Part shown: positions 12,619-24,600 of the stretch, piece by piece
Layout: every line of letters starts with the position of its first letter
How positions within the stretch are numbered: the first letter of the stretch is position 1
From: Ischnura elegans
Taxonomy: Eukaryota > Arthropoda > Insecta > Odonata > Coenagrionidae
DNA length: 64,000 nucleotides
Direction of reading: 5' to 3'
Assembly: GCF_921293095.1 (NCBI RefSeq)
Contig: NC_060249.1
Span: 83,463,907 to 83,527,906, forward strand
Notes under the pieces: model-generated
What the model was told of the DNA's origin: nothing
What the model saw: only the letters and a program-made list of their open reading frames with translations
Database searches by the model: none
Program-made: the position numbers and the translations under genes

Positions 12619-15600
12619 GGTATAAAGTACTTTCAAAAATTGGTGAAGGATCTTTCGCTGATGTCTTGAAATGTGAAGAGGTAAAAACAGGGACTTTATA
12701 TGCATGCAAGAGGCTGAAGAAACTCTATATGAGGTACATATTTTAATTATTTATTTTCTGTGAATATTTAATGGTCGTATTTATAGAAAATTGAAGGAAT
12801 TCATGTCATTATACTTGCTCTGGTCACTGGAGGTTTGTAGTTCGTTATAAATATTTTTCCATTATTTCCTGCTACAATTTAAATAAACTAATTTCTAAGT
12901 ACATATGTTGGTTTATTAGCAGAGCTGTGGTCACTACAAAATGGCATTCATAATTTTAATCAGTGTTCTCAGATGGATGCACTGTGTTTCAATACCATGT
13001 GGTGTGGGTATCATTTTGTCTACAACTTTACCTTAACACATGCATCTAAGAAAATGCGCTATTTGCACTACTAATGCTTATACTTCTAATATCTGATGTA
13101 CGTCCTGAGATGAGATTTGATCTCACTAAGACTTCAAAACTCCTGTGTAGCTGTGAGCATACTAAATTCTTTCCCAATGCTCCTTGTGTGTGTGCACACT
13201 AAAGCAGCCCAGGCCGCTGATTTTACTATGTTCAGCCTATGCAGAAATCTTATGGTTAGGTTTAATCTAGCTTATGTTGATAATGAACACACAAATGCAT
13301 GAATAATAGAGGACAAAAATACCCTGCTTCAATATATCCTGAGGTAAAGTGTGAATAGCTGTATCAGAATGTACTCATGCCACTTGTAATCAGTTTTAGG
13401 GTACATACTTGTATTGTGAGGAGGTAAGAGGTGGAGGTGGAGATAGATGTGTAGGTCGTGGTATCTCGAGGTAACGCAAATGCATTGTGTGTTATGGGCA
13501 CGCATATAGTGAGCAGGTCGAGGTAGTGGTGTACCTTGCGGTTAATCAAGAGGTCATGCGAGACAGCTCTCAAAGACGTACGAGTATTTCTTTCGAGCAG
13601 TATGTCGTAAGGTACATCAGGAGGCTTCTCCGTGATCGGTGCATTCAAGGCCCGTTTCACATGACATCCTAATGTTTTCCTGAAATTTGTCTGGGTTATA
13701 CTTAAGTTACAAATACAGATGGTCAGATGGTTATATTCTCCCAGATCTTGTAGCGCTTGATTTATGGGATGAGCACTGAATTCGCGATTACTTAACGACC
13801 AATCAGCCACCACTGATACATGCTGATGACATGTCGTTTAGCATCACCACAACTATCGCTTAACATTGTAAAAATGTTACAACTAACCAAATAACCATTA
13901 TACATATGTACTTGATGCCACATGGTGAAAGACTGGCTCGTGGTCGAGGCTATGGGAAGCTGCGTGCTTAAACCTCTTTACTATGCGATACTACATCTAC
14001 CTCCACCTCAATCTCCATCTCTACCTTCTCACAATGCGAGTACCTTTAAGAGGTGAATGGAAGGGGTTTATTCATTTATTTATTTTCATCGCCCCAAAAA
14101 CAGTTAACTTTAGGCCTTTTACATCGGGGGGTATAACATGAAACAACACCTATTACACACAACCATCAAAGTTCGAAGTTGTTCGAGCAGCTGCTTCAAA
14201 TTCCAGCTTTGTGACATAATGTATCTGAACTGCCCAAGACTTATCAACTCTAAGCCCTGTCAAAGACCAAATTATTTTCCATCACAGGTGGCAGCAAATG
14301 AATTCATTGGTACTCTTTATGAAACAGTTACCAAACATAAGTGTACAACTAGCTTACGTATTTCTAGTCATTCAAGACCTTCACAATTTCTGATTAATGA
14401 GCAGATTATCCTTTTCAAGGCTTCCTCTCAAAGTCATTCTAATTAGCAAAATACATATGAAATTGCCGTATCTTGTATGAAGGATTGGTGAATGAGAAGT
14501 TGCTCTATGAATTGGAGTGGGTTTTTGTAAGGAAATGGTGACTAGCAGCTTTCTTCGTATTTGTATATGCGCTTGTTATTATGTATTTTCATTCTTAAAA
14601 TCTTTGTCAACTCCTAAGATTTTTGTTATACCTAATTTTTAGATGAAAATTTATGGAGTGGATTTAATCTAATTTTGTCGTTTTTGCTCATTTACTTCAG
14701 TTGTGGATGCCTTCAAAGTATGAAATTTCCTTGACCCATGCCGTTTTGGTGGTAAATGAAAAAATATTTATTTATTTCATACACCACCGAAAACAGCACT
14801 GTTCGGCCTTTACATCGGGGCTGATAACATTTAACAATCACAAACATCCATGCCCTGGATAAGGGTAACTTACCCAGGCGGGACTCGAACCCGCGACCTT
14901 TGGTTTGGCAGGCGAGGACTTTACCCCGCCGCCACCGATATTCTTCAATGGAGGCATCTTGTACATAATATTTGAGTAAATCTAATGAAGTATTGTAGAG
15001 TGACCTTAAAATTCAATTGTAATTGATGTTGTATCGTTCATTTCATTTTGATGAATAATTTTTTGCAGTTCTAAGCAGATGAATGAAATTCCAGAGATTA
15101 TTGCCTTGAAGAAAATGGGTTACCACTCAAACTTACTTCACCTAGTAGAGACTGCATTGTAAGTAATTTTTGAAGACATTGTTATAATCTATTTTTCTTA
15201 CTTAATAATGTTCTAATTACTCCTTTTCCTTTGTAGTGAGCCCATCCCAGGTTATGTTGTTCTAGTATTTGAACTGTGTGACATGAGCCTTTATGACTTA
15301 CTGAAGAACAGAAAAAGGTTTGTGGGATTAAAAATGGAGTCTAATATGTAGCATACTGAAATTCTGGACAGTAAAAGCGCTGCTTATATTTAAAAAAAAA
15401 ATACCAGGATTTGTATGCACTGTATTTTTTAAGTTACTGGTGGAGTAGCTTGTCCTGCTGCTATAAGGAGAGATTTCATTGATTGCCCCAAAATTTAATT
15501 CAAAAGGCATTTCCTAGATTCATTTTCATTGACATTTCTTTGTCATTTGGAAAAGTATATCAGGAAAAAGCTTGGTGTTGATTCGTCCATGGAATGAGTT

Positions 15601-18600
15601 TAAAATTTGAGATCTTACTCAGTCTGTGCCGTGGCTTAAATGATGGTTTGGATGTATGAGATTGAAGCCTCCTCTGAGCTCAGCCAAGGGATGTGAAATA
15701 CATTCATTCAATGTTAGGGCACCAGATTCTTTCCCTAGGACACCTTGCACTCAAGGATTTTTGTTTGCTAGTGCCCCAAAGCTTCACATTGTCAGATAAG
15801 AAGCCAGGACTCTTCAATCAGTAGGAAAGCCCTGTACGCATGAGAGTAGTGCTTAGATATGACGAGAAACGTTAAGCCAATCTCTACTTTGTATTGACAT
15901 TTTGTAAGTTGACTATGCAATACACTCCCTTTAGCCAGAAGAACCTTGCAAGGTAAAGGGTAACAATATTGCAGCATTCTGTTGAATTCTTTGACAAGAA
16001 ATAGAGGCTGAGGTGGCTTCCTATGGTTGAGTATAAGTCGAGTCTTTGCCAGGAAGTGTTTTGGAAGTTATTTCTGCCAGTGTTTGTGAATTATACCTGG
16101 AACTTCTGCATTGCTGGGTCATGTCAGTTTCTTAAGGACAAGAAGAATTCTTGTTACCAAAAATGAATGAATGGCTTTTAGGAAAATTTTTTATTTAAAA
16201 ATATTTGAGGATTTCATCATTAACACATTCAGTGCGGATGACATATATATATGTCATGAGGGCTTTTCCACTCAGGCGGATGACATAAATGTATGTCTTC
16301 GGGAGTACGTTTTTCCGCTGGTCACTAGGGTGCTCCGAGCGTGCCTAGCGTTACTTTTTCACCCTCCCGCAGTTCGGGATTGACCTTACACCATTGCGGA
16401 AGTGTCCGTTTCTAGTTCTACGTGTTCCTTCATTTTTAGTGTTTTTTTGTTTACTTTACTGCTGTTTTTGGAACAATTTGGCAGGTTGAGATTTTTATTT
16501 TCATTTCCTTCGTCTCTTTTTCATCATTCTTATCGTAAATATCATTATCATGTCTTACATATGGATTATTCTTTTAAATTTGTTTTTTTTTTACCTTTAT
16601 TTTTAATTTATTCATATTTTATGTGCTATCACAAAAATTATGATTAGACTAACTTTTTTATTGAAGATATTTATCCCCGTTTCAAACTCACTACATTATT
16701 AAAAAAATGATCTTAGTGCGGTGCTTCAGTTAATGATGTTATATTTGAATTTCTTTTGCTAGGAACATTTTTTATTAATGCAAATTACGTTTATCCTGGG
16801 TGATTTTCTTTGGGTCTTTTTCCTACTTTTACTGCATATTTTCTCATTCGTTTCCCTAGGTCAATTACCAATCCTCTATTCATTTCTATTTTATTTCATT
16901 TTCTGAGTTATTCATACGTGTTGGGTTAGTTGCGGATTTTCTTCCTTTTCATAAAAAAATAACATATTAATGGCGTATGCAACACTGCATTACATTATAT
17001 ACAGTATTGGTCTGTATTTTTTTACTTGTTTATTTGTTTCCTTAGCTTTGTAAACGAAATTGCGGAAAAAAATAGACTCAGAGGTATTTTAAGCATTACG
17101 GCATTTTACCATTATTTATTCCCTTGAAATAGTATTTTTATCTTATTTTTTAATTTATTCATATCTTATGTACAACCACAAAAAATATTATCAGACTTAG
17201 TTTTTGTTAATAACGTGTATTCCCGTCTCAAAACTTACTATTTTATTCAAAAATGTTTCCATGCGGTCCAAAAGGTCGTATTTTATACTTTATTAATAAT
17301 TTTAAAATAATTATTGCAAATTACGTTTTTTTACATAATTTGGGTTTTTTTCCTAATTTTACGGCATATTTTCTCAGTCATTGCTCCGCATCAATTACTT
17401 GTCCTCTGATCATTATGGTGTTTTCATTTTGTAGGTCATTAATACATTCTAGTGTTAGGTACAGATACAGTCTTAATTTTCATAAAAACTAAGGTATTAA
17501 TCACATATGCAACACTCCATTACACAAATTGTACTATTTTGCTGGATAATTTTTAAGGCTCAAGGTTGGAGTCCCTCCCTACCAGCGGCACTCCCAGAGA
17601 TTATTTCAACTTGCAAATGATATTTTCTTTGAAATAATCCTCTCATAGATGGAGAAAAATGCTGTAAGCATTTTCCTCCAAAATCCTTCACCAAGGGCCT
17701 TCACTAAGGGCATAATGGATTGGAAGCTGTTAGACAGGGAGAACTGGAAACTTGGCTGGGCCTTCTTCTCCACATGGGCGCAATTAGGGTTAACACGATT
17801 TTTAACTATTGGATGTCAGAATTAGTGTGAGTACCGATATTCGAGAGAAAATGTGCCGTGATAGGTTTTTAGGAATGATGCAGGCTCTTCATTTCTCCGC
17901 TAACCGTGAAGGCATCCGAAGGACAGTGACTGCAATTTGCCCAGAATGTGAAGGTCAACCAAGGCTTTGCTTTCAAATATATCATAAACATTTGTGAGAA
18001 TTTTTATTGAAATGTTTCAATTTTGCAATAACTCTGAGGTAACATAGATTTAAAAAAATGTTTATCCCATAAATTTATATTTTTCTTGCCGTTCATTGTG
18101 TGTTCTACTTCTGTGACTTGAAAAAATTTAATCTACGGCCGTTGAAACAAAAAAAAATACACGTAAAGACTAATTCCAAGATATTTCCGCCATTAACCTA
18201 AGGAATCAATGGTAGAAGAAGTATTATAAACGGAAATATGAAAAGTTCACTCCTTCATACAAGGAAAATTGCATGTGTGTAATGCGGGTTGCGTGAATTG
18301 TCAATTACTGGTGACGGGTGGCATACATGTATGTCATTAGGGTTTTTTACTAATTGCTTGAAATAGAAACAAAAAAAATTGCAAATTCTGTTGTATTACT
18401 TCCAAGACCACCGTTATGAAGCAAAATCACCCTTCCGTCACTGGAGGTTTCGGTGAAAATATCATCCGCATTGAATGTGTTAAATACAGAAGTTAGAAGT
18501 AGTCAATTCATTTAGTTTATAGTGACTAAACATGGGATAGCTGAAAATATTGTATTTTACTCTAACGGAACTTTTTTAAGAATTACTAAATATTGTCTTA

Positions 18601-21600
18601 TTGTCCCCATTGAATAATGTTGATACAATGTGTCTTTGAAATGGAGTTATCCATATAATTTGCCAGTAAAAATAAGATTTCCAGATCTGAAAATCTTCCC
18701 TCTCTATTGTATGGCTCACTAAGTGCTATCAATATTTTTTATTATAACTAAATTATTTGATATGTTTTTACCCATTTCAGCATGAGAAAATTAAAACTAA
18801 AAGTATATTAATTTGTCTTGAAATACATTCTGCAAATTCACAGTTGTATGTATACTTCTCCACTAGGCTGATGAGATAGACTTGGCACTGCAAATTCTTA
18901 TGCTGTTTTCTTTAAATGCCCTTAAAATTTTACTAAACTTTTTTAATGTTTTGTTTGGATTAATAAGTGACCTTAGAGCATATGAATCAATGATGTTTTG
19001 GCTGTAAATTTCATCCTAGTTGTGTATAAGTAAAGATATGAGATATGAATATCATTTTTGAACTGTAATATGACTTGTAGCAATAATTTTGCATCTGAAC
19101 AAGGCATTGATATGTGATGCTGACTGTGAGGTTGGATCAATAATTGGGAATAAAGCTCATGCTCTTTAGGGGAACGGAAAAAACATGATTCATGCCTTCT
19201 GTTCTGGCTGGAGGAAAGGGAGAGGATTGGTGAGTGGGTGCTACTTGGTTAATCTTGTACAAACAATGACCCTATCAGTTTTCCTTCTATGTTAGAGGTA
19301 TGTGGGAAGCATTACTTGGTTCACTGTATTTTAGAAAATACAGAAATTCTGTAAAACTGCAATCCTTCAAACTCATGTAAGAAATTCTCCTCAAGTAAAT
19401 CCATTGCACAATACTTTGATAACTAGAAGGCTCGTCAGCTATTTCATATCAGATTTAACAATACATATTTGAATTAATTCTGAATTATTTACCATGACAG
19501 AGGCCTACAGGAAAATCAAGTCCGTGGTTATACTTATCAGATGTTACGTGGGCTTGAATTCATCCATAATAGTGGAATTTTTCATCGAGATATTAAGCCA
19601 GAAAATATTCTTCTAAAGGTGAATTAAGGTGAAATATTGTTGCTGTACTATCATAAATTATGTAATATATAAATAATAAATATAAAATATTTTGTATAGC
19701 TAATAAAATAACTTCCTGGTTTGCTATTTGAGAATTGAATTTCTTGCCTCAGGTTCATCTTACGCTACTGTAATTAAAACTCAGGTGCAGACATAATAAA
19801 GTTTAGGATTATTGCTGTGAAAATGATACTGATTTAAATTGATGATTGCTGAATTATTGCTATTTAAGGGTAATGTTGTAAAAATAGCAGACTTGGGTTC
19901 TGTGCGTGCCATTCATAGCAGCCCTCCATACACAGAATATGTGTCTACTAGATGGTACCGTTCTCCGGAATGCCTTTTAACAACTGGATTCTATGGACCA
20001 AAGATGGATGTTTGGGCAGTCGGGTGTGTGTTCTATGAGCTGTTAACGTAAGTTGATTCCTCAGAGTTCTAAATCCCATGGGAAAGGGTCCTATTGTGCA
20101 AACTACCCACCCTCAAATTCATAATTACCAAGCCCTTCACTCATTTTACTTGCACATGGATAACGATTACATTCTTACAATCACCTTATGATGAAGCCTG
20201 GGTCATTAGTCTCTTCATACAAATGTTGTGTTGTAAAAATGGATTCAATAATTGTTTATCTATTGCTGTGTTGTAAAAGTGGATTTAATAAGTCTTTCAT
20301 GTGGGATAGGAATTTGGTTAGGCTAATGTATCAAAATAAAATGCTCAAATCAATGGTAGGTATAAGTTGGGGGAGGAAAACTTTCAAACTCCTTTAAATC
20401 TAAAATACAAAATCTCTTGCTTAGAATCAAAGTTTAACTCTCAATGACTGTGTATCATGAATGGTTGACATACCATACTTACTCTCATGTAGAAGCCTTG
20501 TGTTGAGAAACAAGTATGAAAACCATAAAGAAAAATGAAATTGGTGTACAAGAAGGCATAAAAATCTTCATTTGCAGTAGCTGTATACAGTTGTATTCCA
20601 GTAGTACATATTTCTCCCCAGAAGTTCTCCCAAAGTCTATATTTGGATCGGACTCTGGCTAGAATGCATTACTGGTCAAGTCTTTTGCTCTATACAGGAA
20701 TGGACTTTATTCTCATGTTGAGCCAGTTTTTAGTTGCCAGCATTATAAGCTAAGGCTGGTATCAGCACAAAATGTTTTCCTCTCATGACCTTCAGAAGAA
20801 ATCTTTTGTGGATTTTTAATACTATTTAATTGCAACCCAAATTATTAGTGTAGATATGGATAAATTTCTCTTCAATTTGTAAGTGTGACATTACAAGCAA
20901 GTGTGTGTTCTAATTATCCAAATATATAAATTGTTGTATACATTTAGACTGCTTTATTTTCATTATAGGTTGAAACCATTATTTCCTGGTTCTAATGAAA
21001 TGGATCAAATATCTAAAATTCATTCCATTATTGGTGTACCCAATACAAGAACAATGGAAAAGTTCCGTAAATAGTAAGTCTCTTTCATTTAGTTATATAG
21101 TTAATTGACTTCTGTAATATTAACGGGAAATACAATTGGCTCTCATTGGCATGCTACTTTATAGCATTGTTTTCTATGTATTTCATTTGGTCACGTCTGT
21201 CAATGAAAGTCATAGTAAAGTGGAATATGGTGGTGTGCATGGTTAGCAGTGGCTTGCTTACCTCTTCCATCAGATTTTCAGAACACCACAGTGATTTCAA
21301 AAGCTAGAGTATGAGCATAACATTATGCGCATGCTTCTACTCACTCAACCTTTGTCACTAACAGCATTTCCTAAAAGAATATTGGAGGTTGCATTTTTTT
21401 GGAATCATAATACATATGTACAGTGGCGGAAAAAATTAACGCAAAGCTCGTTGGCATCTGATAGCGGCCAGTTCAGGAACTACTTGTCTTCCAAAATTTT
21501 GCCCTCGTAATACTCTCATACAACCAGGAGTTTTAAAAGTAATATATCCCTTATACCGGGGAAATAATCATACCCGTCACATTATGACAAGGCGCATTTC

Positions 21601-24600
21601 GACAAGATCCATCTATGAATTCTTCGCCATATTCTCCGAAGTATGCTTCGCCCTCGACTCACCTACAATGGAATCTACTCTCGTCGGGACATCTGTGAAC
21701 AGGGCCGACATATTGGGAATTGAGACTGCCTTAGAACCCAATCGTTCCGGTGGTGTAGTGGGTAAAGTATCATGCTTCGAATCAGAGGTTCCACGGGTCA
21801 AATCCCAGTGACGGATGACTTGATGCTGCACACACACACTGTAAACATTTTTCTGATCTTAAAACTTCGCAATACCTATCAATAGGTCCATAGGATGTTT
21901 TATGGCTATTGAATTCTTACGTGCTTATTTATTTGTTGAAATTCAACCACCATATTGCATAACCATTTGAGCAGTTGACTGTGGAGTGAATTTTGACTAC
22001 CATATCCGCATCGTCCAACCCAGCTTCAAGGCCCCTAACATTAGCTGTGTGTGCAATGTGTCACGGCCTACGCTTCCTCTCCCCTTCAAGGGAAAACTCC
22101 TATAGAGTTCCTCAAAGCAGAATGAAAGCACTTTTTTGAGCTACCTCCGAGAAATCAGTTGTTCATTTTCAGTTCAGTATTGCAATGCTTTGCTCAATAT
22201 TCTACGCCCAATAATAGTTTCCCAAGGATTATATTGGAACAACTTGTAACATACTGCAATTGAAAAGAAATGCGAAGCCGAATTGATTTAGGTAACGGAA
22301 TATGTAATGGCCATTTTAAGGTTCAATAATTTTTTGCATGTAGTAATCCAAAGAAATTGATTACTATGGTCAGGAATGGATTTCTTTCATAGTGAAATGA
22401 GAGGTCTAAATAGAGTTTTTCGAACTTCATAATGTCTTTAAAACTTGATTTTTAATCGCAAAGATGATCTATATGAACGCATATTTGATTAACAACATCA
22501 ATTAAAAATTAGATCTTTATTAAAATAGATGTATCTGAACTAAGCGTTAAATGTTTTTCAATTTTATAAACTGGCATAAAATGAGAATCATAAAAGTATT
22601 ATAATTTTCACTTATTGAAAAGTTATTTAGGAAACTGGAAAGATTACGGAAAGTTGAATGGGTGGAAAGGAACTTAATGGAATTCGACTCTATTTCTGTG
22701 TTAATAGAAGGGAATGAATTTTATCTAGAATTTGTTTCCATGGTAATCGAATTATTATTAATATTTCCTTTCTACAAGTTGATACATCTCATGAACTGAT
22801 ATATATTTCCTTGTGAATTTCTCGTTCAGGCATAATTAATAAATTGATTCTCGACTTTATTTCTTTCAATTCTAGTTAATATTTCTTTTGCTAAAATCCG
22901 ATCTTTGATGCTAGCTTTTTTATCAATTCCTGCATAACTCTCCTCTTCTCTGAAACACACATGCTGTACCTTGCAGTCATTTACCTGTCTACTCCGTTTT
23001 TGTGTCCGAATCGTTTTCCGCAAAATATTTAATGCCCACAATTAAACCCACTTACTTTTATTTTGCTACGTAGACTGCTTCAGAAGTCCATGTTTGATGC
23101 ACATTTCAATTATGCAACAATCATGGGAGTAAATCCTTCGTAAGAAAGTGAAAAGAAAATGTCTGCTGTATATGAGGTAAATTTTTTGTAAGCATTACGT
23201 GGCTTACTGGAAATATATTTTTTGCTAAGACCATGGGAAAATTCGACCACATGCTATAATTCACGGAATGGTAAAAAAAACTCTATCACTCCTCTTCATT
23301 GAATAGAGAATACTGGAAATTCGGCCATAAAATGAAGATGTCGCAATGAATGGTAATTCATGTACATAATTACAAGAATAAAATTTCTTCATTGATAGGT
23401 AAAGGTAATAAAAAATCATTTTTATTTTTAAAGAAGTTAGTTTGTAAATTAACATATAAATGTCTTATACAACCACATTTCTGATGCGGAATTACCTCGA
23501 ATAATTGATTGTGAGATCTATTCTATTCCTTAACCTATGTTGAGTGCTAAAAGTAATCAAAAGTTCAAAGTTGGGATTAAATAAATAGCAGAAAACGTGA
23601 ACAGTCCAAATAGTTCTATGACTTCGAAATAACAGTAGTTCCATAATAATGATGAAATATTTAAAAAATGTATGCGTAATGCTCATTTTGTTGGAAAATT
23701 TAAGGGTAACTTAACCATTTGCTTAATGTTTCTGATGAAATACATATGCAGACGCCCAAAATTTCTCGATTGAGAACTACTGAGTTTGGGCGGCTTGATG
23801 TTCTGCCTTCGCTCAGCTCTGCAAAACTTCCGAGGAATTTTCCCTTGAAATGAGGGAGGAGTAGTAGGCACACATTACACATACAGCTAATATTAGGGGC
23901 CATGAAGCTGGGTTGGACGACGTGGAAATGGTAGTCAAAATTCACTCCATAGTCAACTGCCCAATGGTTATGCAATATGATGGTTGAATTTCAACAAATA
24001 AATAAGCGCATAAGAATTCAATAGCCATGCAACGTCCTATGGACCTATTGATAGGTATTGCGAAGTTTTAAGATCAGAAAAATGTTTACAGTGTGTGTGT
24101 GCAGCACCAAGTCATCCGTCACTGGGATTTGACCCGTGGAACCTCTGATTCGAAGCATGATACTTTACCCACTACACCACCGGAACGATTGAGTTCTAAG
24201 GCAGTCTCAATACCGAATATGTCGGCCGTGTTCACAGATGTCCCGACGAGAGTAGATTCCATTGTAGGTGAGTCGAGGGCGAAGCATACTTCGGAGAATA
24301 TGGCGAAGAATTCATAGATGGATCTTGTCGAAATGCGCCTTGTCATAATGTGACGGGTATGATTATTTCCCCGGTATAAGGGATATATTACTTTTAAAAC
24401 TCCTGGTTGTATGAGAGTATTACGAGGGCAAAATTTTGGAAGACAAGTAGTTCCTGAACTGGCCGCTATCAGATGCCAACGAGCTTTTGCATTAATTTTT
24501 TCCGCCACTGTACAATCGGAAATAAAATGTACCTATCATCAGAAAAAAGTATTAAGGTGAGCACATGCAATATTGCCTGTGCAATGTCAGCTAACAATTG

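Larger units (their letters stand above)
21421..24510. mobile_element. Tc1/mariner-like foldback element with arms of about 0.7 kb
   Basis: Ends are CAGTGGCGGAAAAAATTAA at 21421 and its complement at 24510, flanked by TA (21419-21420, 24511-24512). The two arms, about 21421-22110 and 23830-24510, are near-complementary over roughly 680 bp. The centre, about 1.7 kb, is AT-rich and has no recognisable transposase. The TIR start and TA duplication point to Tc1/mariner. Each arm contains one tRNA-like segment. It lies in a MOK intron between the exons ending at 21073 and starting at 25655. Confidence 0.9.

Noticed and set aside
14880-14938. Genuine tRNA gene on the minus strand
   Set aside because: The same head with the same SINE body and AT tail recurs at 262-447 and 38362-38543, so it is a SINE head.
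21746-21815. Functional tRNA gene
   Set aside because: The anticodon stem does not pair well, the B box is degenerate, and an inverted copy exists in the other foldback arm.
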